Below, piece by piece: positions 53,300 to 63,337 of a stretch of 64,000 nt of DNA; position 1 is the stretch's first letter; every line of letters starts with the position of its first letter. The DNA is from Acidimicrobiia bacterium (GTDB lineage: Bacteria > Actinomycetota > Acidimicrobiia > Spongiisociales > UBA4744): NCBI GenBank assembly GCA_029863625.1, contig JAOTUY010000002.1:35844-99843 (forward strand). The letters are read 5' to 3'. Both the position numbers and the translations under genes were made by a program. The notes below the pieces were generated by a model. That model worked only from the letters and a program-made list of their open reading frames with translations. It was not told the DNA's origin and made no database searches.

Positions 53300-54409
53300 T
53301 TGGATACAGCAGATAACTTCGCCCGCCCGGATATCCAGAGCCTTTTGGCCTATGGATGGAACGAGCGGGTCGCCGCCCTTTTCACCACCTTCCCGAACCG
53401 GATTCCGGGACGGGTTGTACGAGTGGATCGAATGCGGTATCTGGTAGCAACCCCGCACGGACAGACGGACGCCTTCAAGGGACCCCACGATGAGGGCTCC
53501 GAGACCGGTACACCCGCCACCGGGGACTGGGTCGCCCTGGCCGCCGGCTCCGACCAGCGAGCCTCGGTTGCGGCCATCCTGCCCCGCCACTCGGTAATCA
53601 AGCGGCTCGACCCATCGGTGGCGGGCGCCCGACCCGAGGAACAGGTGCTGGTCGCCAACCTCGACGTGGCGTTCGTCGTCCATGCTCTGGACCGTCCAGC
53701 GCAGTTGTCACGACTCGAACGAACGCTGGTCATGGCCTGGGAGAGCGGCGCCATCCCGGCGCTGGTGCTCACCAAGGCAGACCTGATGGACGGTGGACCG
53801 CAGGGCCACGCGGTGAGGGAGGCCGTGGAGGCTGTCCGACAGATCGCCCCGGGGGTCGAGGTGATCGCGGCCAGCAACGTAACGGGTTTTGGTCTCGACG
53901 AGGTTCTCGGCCTGATGTCGCCCGGGATGACCGGAGCACTAATCGGCGAATCTGGCAGTGGCAAATCGACCCTGATCAACAATCTGCTCGATGAGCAACT
54001 CCAAAGCACCGGGCCGACCCGAAGCGGCGACGGCCAAGGCAGACATACCACCACGTCCCGAGAGCTTATCGTGATCCCGGGGCGCGGCATCCTCATCGAC
54101 ACGCCCGGCCTGAGAGCGATCGGCCTCTGGAGCGGACGGGACGGCCTGGCTCAAGCTTTCCGGGACATCGAGAACCTCGCCGCCGACTGTCGGTTTGCCG
54201 ACTGCCGTCATGAAACAGAGCCGGGCTGCGCCCTGCAGGCAGCGGTGAACCGGGGCGACCTCGATCCGCGCCGCATCGACAGCCACCGGAAGATGGAAGC
54301 CGAGGTGGCTCAACAGGAACACCAGCTCAGCGTCCGGATGAGCCGAGCGAACCAACGCACGGCAGGCAGGCGCTCCCGCCCGATTCGCAACGACGACGTC
54401 GAGGAGTGA
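53300..54409 (+). CDS. rsgA: ribosome small subunit-dependent GTPase A
   Basis: Circularly permuted GTPase: LVLTKADLMD, GESGSGKSTLINNLLDEQLQSTGPTRSGDGQGRHTTTSRELIVIPGRGILIDTPGLR; Zn motif CRFADCRHETEPGCAL; TTG start. Confidence 0.93.
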   Translation: MDTADNFARPDIQSLLAYGWNERVAALFTTFPNRIPGRVVRVDRMRYLVATPHGQTDAFKGPHDEGSETGTPATGDWVALAAGSDQRASVAAILPRHSVIKRLDPSVAGARPEEQVLVANLDVAFVVHALDRPAQLSRLERTLVMAWESGAIPALVLTKADLMDGGPQGHAVREAVEAVRQIAPGVEVIAASNVTGFGLDEVLGLMSPGMTGALIGESGSGKSTLINNLLDEQLQSTGPTRSGDGQGRHTTTSRELIVIPGRGILIDTPGLRAIGLWSGRDGLAQAFRDIENLAADCRFADCRHETEPGCALQAAVNRGDLDPRRIDSHRKMEAEVAQQEHQLSVRMSRANQRTAGRRSRPIRNDDVEE

Positions 54410-54433
54410 TCGGCCTCCGTTTTGCCTGTGGTT

Positions 54434-54850
54434 TCAGGAAGGTGGGTAGACCCCGGCCGCCTTGGATTCCTCGGTCTGCCAGAAGACGTCGGCTACCTCA
54501 CCGATCAACGCGACGAGCTTCTCCGATACGGCCGGATCCATCGACTTCTTAGCGTCGCCGGCCTGCTTGAGCGCTTTCCAAAACAGATCGTGCAGCCCGG
54601 GAAATGCCTCGAGGTGGTGGGGCTTGAAGAAGTCGGTCCACAGCACGGACAAATGGTGTTTGACGAGCTCGGCGCGTTCTTCCTTGATCAGTATGCAACG
54701 ATCCCGGAACACCGGATCCTCGGAGGCGGCGTACTTGGTGCATGCGTTGAGGACTGATTTGGCCTCGATCATCGCCTGGGCGGGGTCGTAGACGCCACAG
54801 AAGAGATCGCAATGGGCGTGGGCAAGGCGGGCCGGCTTGAAGAGACCCAT
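54434..54850 (-). CDS. sodN: nickel-type superoxide dismutase precursor
   Basis: MGLFKPARLAHA|HCDLFCGVYDPAQAMIEAKSVLNACTKY: Ni-hook with one substitution (DNA re-read: CAT TGC GAT CTC TTC TGT GGC). Confidence 0.92.
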   Translation of the reverse strand: MGLFKPARLAHAHCDLFCGVYDPAQAMIEAKSVLNACTKYAASEDPVFRDRCILIKEERAELVKHHLSVLWTDFFKPHHLEAFPGLHDLFWKALKQAGDAKKSMDPAVSEKLVALIGEVADVFWQTEESKAAGVYPPS

Positions 54851-54923
54851 GAATATACCTCCTGGACGGGTGCTTCTCCCTGCGACGATACACTTTGCCG
54901 AGCACTACCGATTGGGAGCCACC

Positions 54924-55424
54924 GTGTCACCCAAGGCCACCAGACTCCCCGCTCTCTTCATCGCGGGCGCAGCCGGGTTGACCGTCCGAGCGCTGTACGA
55001 GCGCCTGGGGCGATTCGAGATCTCGGAGGCGTCGATGACGCCCACCCTGCGACCCGGCGATTACGTCGTGACAAATCGCTCCTGCCGGCCGGTCTGTCGC
55101 GGCGACATCGTCGTGTTCGAGCATCCGGACCGCTCGTCTTTCTACCTCGTCAAGCGCGTGGTCGGTCTCCCCGGAGAGCATTTCAGCATTGCAGCCGGAC
55201 GGATTCTCGCCGACGGAACTCCGCTCGATGAACCCTGGACGACCGACGAAACCGGCCCAGATGGTGCATGGGAGTTGGGTCCCGGCGAGGCATTTGTCCT
55301 GGGAGATGCCCGGTGGAGATCGAACGGCGACAGCCGCCAGATCGGCCCCGTCCCGGTCGAACATCTGGGCAGGCGGGTTCTCCTTCGCTACTGGCCTTTC
55401 GAACGGTTCGGCCCGGTTCGATAG
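54924..55424 (+). CDS. sodX: S26-family signal peptidase, probable Ni-SOD maturation protease
   Basis: EISEASMTPTLRPGDYVVTNRSC, GDIVVFEHPDRSSFYLVKRVVGLPGEHF, VLGDARWRSNGDSRQIGPV; divergent neighbour of sodN. Confidence 0.88.
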   Translation: MSPKATRLPALFIAGAAGLTVRALYERLGRFEISEASMTPTLRPGDYVVTNRSCRPVCRGDIVVFEHPDRSSFYLVKRVVGLPGEHFSIAAGRILADGTPLDEPWTTDETGPDGAWELGPGEAFVLGDARWRSNGDSRQIGPVPVEHLGRRVLLRYWPFERFGPVR

Positions 55425-55477
55425 TCCCAAAATCAATCTGGACGTGACTGGTTCAACCAACGAGGATCACAGTCAAT

Positions 55478-56263
55478 ATGAACTCCAGCCAGAAGCGGAT
55501 TGTGGTGGCTTTGAGCACCATCACTGTGCTCATCTTTCTTGCGGTGGTGATTGCGTCATTGGGCGGCTCCAACGATGAGTCGCTGCAGACCGGTGCAACC
55601 ACCACTGCACCGACCGGCTCCACCCCAACGACCTCAGAAGCCACGACCACATCGTCGAGCCCAACCACCACCACGTCGACTACCACCAGCTCGAGCACTA
55701 CGACGACCAGCACCACAACGACAACCAGCACCACAACGACAACCACCTCCGCCTCGTCAATACTCGTGTTGGCGGGAGATGGCTTGGAGACCGTTCCCTT
55801 TGGAACGGAGGTCGAGGCTGCGGTGGCGTCCATCACCGCAGCCCTGGGTGAACCCGACGAAGACTCCGGATGGATACCGAGTTCCTCCGGATTCGGAACC
55901 TGTCCCGGAGAACAGGTTCGTGGACTCCGGTGGGCGACGATGTGGGTGCTGATGACCGATGGCGATACCGAGTGGCGAAACGATGGTGCTCCCCACTTCT
56001 TCGCTTTTCTCGATTCTGTCTTCTACGACGACCGCCAATCGCTTGGCCTGCTCACGGCGGAGGGTATCGGACTGGGCGATACGATCGAAGAGCTCCGGGA
56101 CGCCTACGGCGATCGTGTCGAGATCGCCTTCGACGCGCTCATCGACGGCTACCTCTTCAATATTGGTGATGTCGAGCCGGGTCGGCTGTGGGGCGGCTCG
56201 ACCGGCGACCGGAGCGACGACCTCATCACCTCGATCGACGGAGGACAAGGCTGCGGCGAGTGA
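55478..56263 (+). CDS. membrane-anchored hypothetical protein with Thr/Ser-rich linker
   Basis: TM helix VVALSTITVLIFLAVVIASLG, then TTTSTTTSSSTTTTSTTTTTSTTTTTT, then a globular domain. Confidence 0.75.
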   Translation: MNSSQKRIVVALSTITVLIFLAVVIASLGGSNDESLQTGATTTAPTGSTPTTSEATTTSSSPTTTTSTTTSSSTTTTSTTTTTSTTTTTTSASSILVLAGDGLETVPFGTEVEAAVASITAALGEPDEDSGWIPSSSGFGTCPGEQVRGLRWATMWVLMTDGDTEWRNDGAPHFFAFLDSVFYDDRQSLGLLTAEGIGLGDTIEELRDAYGDRVEIAFDALIDGYLFNIGDVEPGRLWGGSTGDRSDDLITSIDGGQGCGE

Positions 56264-56316
56264 GAGCCACTACCCGGCCGGGCGACGCACACCATCACGT
56301 AGCCTATGATTTGGAC

Positions 56317-56697
56317 ATGAGAGAGTTCACCGTGAATCTGGCCAACCGACCCGGGATGTTGGCCGCGCTCACGGAGACGCTGGCGAACGCCGGAATCACC
56401 ATTGAAGCACTAGCCGCCTTCGGCCTAGACGACGAGGGACAAGTTCGGGTCGTTGTCGACGACGCCGACGCGACCCGACATGCGCTCAGATCGGCCGGCC
56501 TGACTGCCGTCGAACGCACGATCCTCACTACGACTCTTTCTCCCCGGCCAACCTCGCTGGCCGAGATGACGAGAGCGCTGGCCGACAGCGGGGTAAACAT
56601 CGACGCGATGTACCTGCTCAACTCTTGCGCGGACGGTCTCGAATTTGCGGTGGCTGTAGACGAACCGGAACGCGCCCTTCCGCACCTCCAAGCCTGA
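56317..56697 (+). CDS. tandem ACT-domain protein
   Basis: [36 protein letters not shown]... and second ACT-like repeat; TATGAT -10 six nt upstream. Confidence 0.82.
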   Translation: MREFTVNLANRPGMLAALTETLANAGITIEALAAFGLDDEGQVRVVVDDADATRHALRSAGLTAVERTILTTTLSPRPTSLAEMTRALADSGVNIDAMYLLNSCADGLEFAVAVDEPERALPHLQA

Positions 56698-57716
56698 TGG
56701 AGTTCGGCTACGGGTTGATCTCCTGCCAGCTCACCGCCGGCGATTCGCGCTCGTGGAGCGACCTCTACCGTGAGGCACTCGACCTCACCGTAGAAGCGGA
56801 ACGCCTCGGGCTGGATTCCGTATGGACGACCGAACACCACTTCGTCGACGACGGATACATGCCATCGCTTCTACCGGTCATCGCGGCGATGGCAGCTCGC
56901 ACTTCCCGCATCCGCCTCGGCACCGGTGTGGTCCTGGCACCGCTCCACAACCCTCTCCGTCTCGCGGAAGATGCCGCCACCGTGGATCTGATCAGTGGCC
57001 ACCGACTCATCCTCGGACTCGGGCTCGGCTGGTCGCCCATCGAATTCGCCGGTCTCCATGCCGACCTGACCGCCCGCGGACGGGCGATGGACGAGATCCT
57101 CGACATCCTGGCGCAGGCTTGGAGCGGTCATCCGATAGGGCACCGCGGATCCGTGTATGAGCTCGAACCGGTCGCGGTACGCCCTACTCCAGAAGCTCCC
57201 ATTCCTATCTGGATCGGAGGTGGAGCGGACGCGGCCGTACGCCGCGCGGCCCGCCTTGCGAATGGTTTCTTCTCCAACGCCTCGCCCGGACGTTTGCAGG
57301 GCCAGGTTGAGGTCGCCCGAGCGCAGATGGAACTGGATGGTCGCAACCCGGCCGGTTTCGCGTGGGGCTACTACACGGTCATATATCCCTGCGACAACCC
57401 TGAGACGGGTTGGCTAAAAATTCGGGACCACGTTCACCATATGGACTGGAAGTACGACGATATGGAGGCGTCGGCCGCCCGTATCGGGCCCGTCCCGACC
57501 CCGCCGCCGCTCGACACATCTGCCGAGGAAGCGCTGCGCTCCACCGTTCTGGTCGGTCCCGCCGAGATGATCGCCGAACAAATCCGGGAGATCGAGTCTC
57601 GCGTCGCAGTCCCTCTCCATCTGGTCGCCCGCTCCTACTTCCCCGGGATGGGGTTCCCACAGCAACTGGAAGTCCTGCAACGCATCGCCGGAGAGCTGGT
57701 TCCACTGCTCCGCTGA
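56697..57716 (+). CDS. LLM class flavin-dependent oxidoreductase
   Basis: [15 protein letters not shown]..., [70 protein letters not shown]; start overlaps the upstream stop. Confidence 0.93.
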   Translation: MEFGYGLISCQLTAGDSRSWSDLYREALDLTVEAERLGLDSVWTTEHHFVDDGYMPSLLPVIAAMAARTSRIRLGTGVVLAPLHNPLRLAEDAATVDLISGHRLILGLGLGWSPIEFAGLHADLTARGRAMDEILDILAQAWSGHPIGHRGSVYELEPVAVRPTPEAPIPIWIGGGADAAVRRAARLANGFFSNASPGRLQGQVEVARAQMELDGRNPAGFAWGYYTVIYPCDNPETGWLKIRDHVHHMDWKYDDMEASAARIGPVPTPPPLDTSAEEALRSTVLVGPAEMIAEQIREIESRVAVPLHLVARSYFPGMGFPQQLEVLQRIAGELVPLLR

Positions 57717-57747
57717 CATAGCTCTCACCACCGTTACACTCCCCGCC

Positions 57748-58806
57748 ATGCGACCCTCCCACATCTGCCTGTTCGCCGCGTTCACAATCGCCCTGGGCGC
57801 TTGCTCGGGAGCGAATGCGGTCGAGACGACGACCACCTCCACCACCGTGCCGTCGACAACAACGACCAGCACCACCCGGCCGCCGACCACCACAACCACC
57901 ACCGAACCCGCTGGACCGGTATCACCTCTCAACGGTCTGCCGGCCGACGACCCCACCCTTCTCGAGCGTGGCGTGCTGGCCGTCAAGATCGACAACCATT
58001 GGAACGCCCGGCCGCAATCGGGAATAATGGAGGCCGACGCGGTGTACGAGCTGCTCGTCGAGGCCGGATTGACCCGCTTCATCTCGCTCTTCCACGACAA
58101 CGACAGCGACTACCTCGGACCGATGCGGTCGGGACGCCCAACCGACCCGACTCTGCTGAAGCCGCTCGGGGCGATCTTCGCCATCAGTGGTGCCCAGGAT
58201 TGGGTGGTCAGCAGGATCGTGGGCAGCGGGGTACACGTCATCGGGGAGGTACGTCCCGCCACGTTCAGAATCTCCTCGCGCAGCGCTCCGCACAATTTGT
58301 ATGTCGATACGGCCCAGCTCCGCGACTACGCCGCTGGACGGGGCTACGAAAGCGAGCCTCCGGCCGACCTCTTTGCCTGGGGCGACTTCGAACCGACCGG
58401 GACCGCCCGGCATATCACCCTGGGTTTCTCTCCTGAAACTACGGTTGTGTGGGATTGGGACGGAGAACGCTATGTGCGAACTATCAATGGTGTTGAGGGC
58501 CAGTGGATGGACAAGGACGGCGAATTGGGTCAGATTTCCGCCGACACGTTGGTCGTTCTGTTTGCCCGCCGATACACATCGTCTCCGCCGGCGGGAACCA
58601 GCGGATCGTCCGTCCCGGCGATGGATACCGTTGGCAGCGGCCGGGCGCTGGTATTCGCAGGGGGGGGCCTGGTGGAAGGTACCTGGACCCGGGACGATAT
58701 CGACCACATGTTCGAGCTGACCGGCCCGGATGACGATCAGCTGACTGTTCCACCAGGTATACCGTGGATCTCGGTGTTTCCTGATTCACGTACTGTTTCC
58801 TGGTGA
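57748..58806 (+). CDS. DUF3048 (YerB-like) lipoprotein
   Basis: Lipobox LGACSGAN; Thr-rich linker; SPLNGLPADDPTLLERGVLAVKIDNHWNARPQSGIMEADAVYELLVEAGLTRFISLFHDNDSDYLGPMRSGRPTD. Confidence 0.88.
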   Translation: MRPSHICLFAAFTIALGACSGANAVETTTTSTTVPSTTTTSTTRPPTTTTTTEPAGPVSPLNGLPADDPTLLERGVLAVKIDNHWNARPQSGIMEADAVYELLVEAGLTRFISLFHDNDSDYLGPMRSGRPTDPTLLKPLGAIFAISGAQDWVVSRIVGSGVHVIGEVRPATFRISSRSAPHNLYVDTAQLRDYAAGRGYESEPPADLFAWGDFEPTGTARHITLGFSPETTVVWDWDGERYVRTINGVEGQWMDKDGELGQISADTLVVLFARRYTSSPPAGTSGSSVPAMDTVGSGRALVFAGGGLVEGTWTRDDIDHMFELTGPDDDQLTVPPGIPWISVFPDSRTVSW

Positions 58807-60191
58807 TCCACGAGTCGTCACTCACGGATCTGGCAGAAGCCATTCGTACCGGGGACCTTTCCGCCCGGGAAGTCGTTGTCCACTACCTCGATCGCAGTCA
58901 CGCCCTCCAACCGGAACTCAACGCCTATACGGAGATCGATGAGAACGCAATAGCCAGAGCCGAGTCGCTGGACTCGAGCCTGGCGGCCGGCAACGATTCC
59001 GGACGGCTGGCAGGCGTACCGATCGCAATAAAGGATCTGATCGATCAAGCCGGCGTCATCAACACCTGTGGGTCCGGCTTCTACCGCCACCGGGCCGAAC
59101 AGTCGGCGACAGCCGTTCAACGGCTCGAAGCGGCTGGCGCAATCATCATCGGCCGGACCGGTCTCCACGAGTTCGCTTTCGGATTCTCGAGCGAGAACCA
59201 CTGGTTCGGACCGGTGCGGAATCCCTGGAACACGGCCACGTCCCCGGGTGGGTCCTCGGGCGGTTCAGCCGTCGCCGTCGCGGCCGGGTTAGCCACCGCG
59301 GCGATCGGCACCGACACCGGTGGGTCGGTACGAGTACCTGCCGCCCTGTGCGGCGTAGCAGGACTCAAGGTGACCCACGGACGGATCCCTCTCACCGGCG
59401 TGTTTCCGCTTGCAGCGTCACTCGATACCGTCGGGCCACTGGGCCGGACCGTCGACGATCTGACGACCCTTTACGAGGTCATGGCCGGGCACGATCCACT
59501 AGACCCCTGGTCCTCGACAGATCCGGTCGTCCCGAGCGCAACAGACGTATCACTGAAGGGGCTGGCGGTGGGGGTCCCCCAACCGTGGATCGAGAACGGA
59601 CCGATGGCCGAAGACGTCAAGGAGGCGTTTTCCGCCGCGCTCGATCGTCTCAACGATCTCGGGGCAAGTGTCCGCGAAGTTCGGCACCCGCTCCTGCAGC
59701 CCTCCGGGGAGCTGGCCGATCTGATCAACGCCGAAGTCGCTTCGGTGCATCGGAATTGGCTTGCCGATCCGACCAAGCAGTACGGACCGGAGGTTGCCGA
59801 CCGCATGCAGCGGACCCTGGAAGCGACCCTGGACGACTACATAGCCGCCCAGGAATGGAGGGCCGGTCTTCGAAACGCCACTGCCGGATTTTTCGAAGAG
59901 TTGGATGTTCTGGTCACACCAACCGTCGGTGCCACTCGCAAGACCATCGGCGAGACGACCATCCTGGTTGAAGACCAGCCGAGGTCGTACCGGTTGGTAT
60001 TCTCCTGGTTTTCATCGCTTGTCAACCATATGGGCGCGCCCGCCCTGGCCATGCCACTGCGAAACGCCGGGGCTCCACCCCCGTCCCTACAGGTGATCGG
60101 ACCCTGGTGGTCGGAGCACCGACTCCTCGGCCTCGGCCGGGCTTTGGAAGAGGTGGGACTAGTGGAATTTCGCCCTCCACCTACGTGGTGA
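58803..60191 (+). CDS. amidase-signature family protein
   Basis: PIAIKDLIDQAGVINTCGSGFY, SPGGSSGGSAVAVAAGLATAAIGTDTGGSVRVPAALCGVAGLKVTHGRIP. Confidence 0.93.
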   Translation: MIHESSLTDLAEAIRTGDLSAREVVVHYLDRSHALQPELNAYTEIDENAIARAESLDSSLAAGNDSGRLAGVPIAIKDLIDQAGVINTCGSGFYRHRAEQSATAVQRLEAAGAIIIGRTGLHEFAFGFSSENHWFGPVRNPWNTATSPGGSSGGSAVAVAAGLATAAIGTDTGGSVRVPAALCGVAGLKVTHGRIPLTGVFPLAASLDTVGPLGRTVDDLTTLYEVMAGHDPLDPWSSTDPVVPSATDVSLKGLAVGVPQPWIENGPMAEDVKEAFSAALDRLNDLGASVREVRHPLLQPSGELADLINAEVASVHRNWLADPTKQYGPEVADRMQRTLEATLDDYIAAQEWRAGLRNATAGFFEELDVLVTPTVGATRKTIGETTILVEDQPRSYRLVFSWFSSLVNHMGAPALAMPLRNAGAPPPSLQVIGPWWSEHRLLGLGRALEEVGLVEFRPPPTW

Positions 60192-60354
60192 AGCGCCGAA
60201 ATCGTTGGGTACTTTGGTTCTCCCCACATGTCGGTAGACTTGGTGAGCCACGGAGCGTGGCTACCCGACGTGTGGATTTGAATGCGCAAGTCAACCATCC
60301 ATTCGAGTCCTCTTCAACCGTTCTCCAACAACCCAACCAAGGAAGTGATTCGCC

Positions 60355-62235
60355 GTGTCTGACGACACTGCCACTCTCGAAGCAACCCCCTCCCCCGACA
60401 TCGAAATCGAGGAGATCGACAAGGTCATTATCCGTTTTGCGGGTGACTCCGGCGACGGCATGCAGCTGGCGGGGACCCGGTTCACCGCCGACTCGGCGAT
60501 CTTCGGCAACGACCTGGCGACCCTGCCGAATTTCCCGGCGGAGATTCGTGCCCCGGCCGGGACGATTCCCGGCGTGTCCTCGTTTCAGGTCCAGATCGCC
60601 GATTTCGACATTCTGACCCCGGGCGACGAGGCCGATGTTTTGGTCGCTATGAACCCAGCCGCCCTCAAGGCCAACCTCGTAGACCTCCGAACGGGCGGCA
60701 TGATCATCGCCAACGAAGAGGCGTTCGAGGAACGCAACCTGGCCAAAGCCGGTTTCGCTGCAAATCCTCTCGAGGACGGGTCACTGGCCGGATACCGGGT
60801 CTTCCGGGTGCCCATGGAGCGGTTGACCAAGGAGGCAGTCAAGGAAACGGGAGTGACCGGTCGTGACGTCCTTCGGTCCAAGAACTTCTTCGCCCTCGGT
60901 TTGGTCTCCTGGGTGTTCCACCGCCCGCTCGAGACCAGCATCGCGTGGGTCGAATCGAAGTTCGCCAAACGAGCCGAGGTAGCAGCAGCCAACATTGCGT
61001 CGCTGCGGGCAGGTTACAACTTCGGGCTGACGACTGAGGCGTTCCACCACGTCTACAACATCAAACCGGCCAAGCTGGCGGCGGGCGAGTACACCAACGT
61101 GACCGGGAACACCGCCATGGCGTGGGGATTGTTGGCAGCCAGTCAGGCCGCCAGGCTCCCCCTGTTCTACGGCACCTATCCCATCACCCCGGCCTCCGAC
61201 ATCTTGCACGAGCTGGCCAAGCACAAGAACTTCGGGGTGCGGACCTTTCAGGCGGAAGATGAGATCGCAGGAGCCGGCGCCGCCGTCGGTGCGGCCTTCG
61301 CAGGCCATTTGGCGGTCACTGGTACATCGGGACCGGGCCTGGCATTGAAGAGCGAGACCATCAGCCTGGCCATCTCGTTGGAGCTTCCGTTGGTGGTGAT
61401 CGACGTGCAGAGGGCCGGACCGTCGACCGGGTTGCCGACCAAGGTCGAGCAGTCGGACCTCTTGTTCTCGTTGTACGGGCGGCACGGGGAAGCACCCCTG
61501 CCGGTGCTGGCAGCACGGACGGCCTCCGACGCGTTCGAGGCGACAATTGAGGCGGCCCGGATCGCCCTCAAGTACATGACGCCGGTCATCCTCCTCTCTG
61601 ACAACTACATCGCCAATGGTTCTGAACCATGGAAACTCCCTGATCTGGATGCGCTGCCCGACATCAGCGTGCCGTTCCTGACCGAGCCAAACGCCGACGG
61701 ACGCTATGTGCCCTACCTGCGGGACCCGAAGACTCTGGCCCGCCAGTGGGCCGTCCCGGGCACGCCAGGACTCGAGCACCGCCTGGGTGGGCTCGAAAAA
61801 CAGGAGGTGGTCGGAAACGTCTCGTACGACACCAACAACCACCAGCTCATGACGGAGTTGCGCGACTGGAAGATTCGAAACATCGCCAACGACATCCCGG
61901 CCCTCGAAGTTGATCACGATGAGGGAGCCGAGTTGTTGGTACTCGGTTGGGGTTCAACCTTCGGTGCCATCCGCGCCGCGGCAAAACGGGTACGCAAGGA
62001 TGGGCTATCGGTGGCAACCGCCCATCTTCGATACCTGAACCCGTTTCCCGCCAACCTGGGCGACGTGCTCGGCCGGTATCGCTACATCCTGATTCCGGAA
62101 ATCAACCAAGGTCAGTTACGCAAGCTGATCCGGGCCGACTTCTTGGTCCCAGCCATGGGTTTCAACAAGGTCAAAGGGTTGCCCTTCCATGTATCCGAAG
62201 TCGAGAACAAGATCCGGGAGATCCTCGCATCATGA
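60355..62235 (+). CDS. korA: 2-oxoacid:ferredoxin oxidoreductase, fused gamma-alpha subunit
   Basis: VIIRFAGDSGDGMQLAGTRF gamma domain, then NTAMAWGLLAASQAARLPLFYGTYPITPASDILHELAKHK alpha domain. Confidence 0.94.
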   Translation: MSDDTATLEATPSPDIEIEEIDKVIIRFAGDSGDGMQLAGTRFTADSAIFGNDLATLPNFPAEIRAPAGTIPGVSSFQVQIADFDILTPGDEADVLVAMNPAALKANLVDLRTGGMIIANEEAFEERNLAKAGFAANPLEDGSLAGYRVFRVPMERLTKEAVKETGVTGRDVLRSKNFFALGLVSWVFHRPLETSIAWVESKFAKRAEVAAANIASLRAGYNFGLTTEAFHHVYNIKPAKLAAGEYTNVTGNTAMAWGLLAASQAARLPLFYGTYPITPASDILHELAKHKNFGVRTFQAEDEIAGAGAAVGAAFAGHLAVTGTSGPGLALKSETISLAISLELPLVVIDVQRAGPSTGLPTKVEQSDLLFSLYGRHGEAPLPVLAARTASDAFEATIEAARIALKYMTPVILLSDNYIANGSEPWKLPDLDALPDISVPFLTEPNADGRYVPYLRDPKTLARQWAVPGTPGLEHRLGGLEKQEVVGNVSYDTNNHQLMTELRDWKIRNIANDIPALEVDHDEGAELLVLGWGSTFGAIRAAAKRVRKDGLSVATAHLRYLNPFPANLGDVLGRYRYILIPEINQGQLRKLIRADFLVPAMGFNKVKGLPFHVSEVENKIREILAS

Positions 62236-63251
62236 CAGACACGATCACGACCAAATACACTCGAGCCGATTTCCAGACCGATCAAGAGGTGCGCTGGTGC
62301 CCCGGTTGCGGGGACTACACCATCCTCGCAGCGGTGCAGGGATTCATGGCCGACCTGGACCTCCCCAAGGAACAGATCGTCTTTGTGTCCGGCATTGGCT
62401 GTTCGTCCCGGTTCCCCTATTACATGAACACCTACGGGATCCACTCGATCCATGGCCGCGCTCCGGCAATCGCTTCCGGGATTGCCGTGGCCCGCCCCGA
62501 CTTGTCGGTATGGGTCGTTACCGGCGACGGAGATGGGCTATCGATCGGTGGGAACCACTTGATCCATGCCCTGCGCCGCAACATGAACCTCAAGATCCTC
62601 CTGTTCAACAACCAGATCTATGGTTTGACCAAGGGGCAATATTCTCCCACCAGCGAGAAGGGCAAGCGGACCAAGTCGAGCCCCGCCGGCTCTCCGGATG
62701 TCCCGTTCAACCCTGTCAGCCTGGCCCTCGGAGCGGAAGCCAGCTTCGTGGCCCGAACGATCGACATGGACCGGAAACACACGGTGGACGTCCTGGAGAA
62801 GGCATATGAGCACAAGGGCACCGCGTTCATCGAGATCTACCAGAACTGCAACGTGTTCAACGACAAAGCGTTCATCGAGCTCACGGGCAAGGAAACCAGA
62901 CTCGAGAACAGGATCAACCTCGAGCACGGCCAACCAGTGACCTTTGGAGCCGAGGGTGAGCATGCGGTCGTCCTGGTCGACGGGGCCGCCAAGGTCGTCC
63001 CAACCGACAGCGTGGCAGCCGAAGACATCATGGTTCACGATGTCCACGCTCCCAACCCGAGCGCGGCGTTCGCGCTGAGCCGCCTGTCGCACGGACCGTA
63101 TGGACCGACCCCGGTTGGCATCTTCCGGGACAGTGTTCGCTCTTCGTACGAGCAGGACGTCAAACAGCAACTGATCGACGCCCAGGCAAAGAAGGGGCCC
63201 GGAGATCTCTCGAAGCTGATCCGCTCGCAAGGAACCTGGAAGGTCAAATAA
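62235..63251 (+). CDS. korB: 2-oxoacid:ferredoxin oxidoreductase beta subunit
   Basis: VRWCPGCGDYTILAAVQGFM, GIGCSSRFPYYMNTYGIHSIHGRAPAIASGIAVARPDLSVWVVTGDGDGLSIGGNHLIHALRRN. Confidence 0.95.
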   Translation, partial: TDTITTKYTRADFQTDQEVRWCPGCGDYTILAAVQGFMADLDLPKEQIVFVSGIGCSSRFPYYMNTYGIHSIHGRAPAIASGIAVARPDLSVWVVTGDGDGLSIGGNHLIHALRRNMNLKILLFNNQIYGLTKGQYSPTSEKGKRTKSSPAGSPDVPFNPVSLALGAEASFVARTIDMDRKHTVDVLEKAYEHKGTAFIEIYQNCNVFNDKAFIELTGKETRLENRINLEHGQPVTFGAEGEHAVVLVDGAAKVVPTDSVAAEDIMVHDVHAPNPSAAFALSRLSHGPYGPTPVGIFRDSVRSSYEQDVKQQLIDAQAKKGPGDLSKLIRSQGTWKVK

Positions 63252-63257
63252 GTCTGG

Positions 63258-63304
63258 TTTTGGCGCCTAACTTGCCTGTGTAACGAGCAAGATAAGCGCC
63301 AAAG
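63258..63304 (+). terminator. hairpin terminator candidate after korAB
   Basis: TTTGGCGC (63259-63266)/GCGCCAAA (63296-63303) plus inner CTTGC (63271-63275)/GCAAG (63287-63291). Confidence 0.6.
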
Positions 63305-63337
63305 CGGGTTGTCACTGTCAGGCGACATCATGTCGCC

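Noticed and set aside
55670-55755. Possible short tandem repeat or CRISPR-like array (CAGCACCACAACGACAAC)
   Set aside because: In-frame Thr/Ser codon repeats in a coding linker; no spacers.
60781-61917. 378-aa minus-strand ORF
   Set aside because: Antisense to korA, which has unmistakable motifs; shadow ORF.
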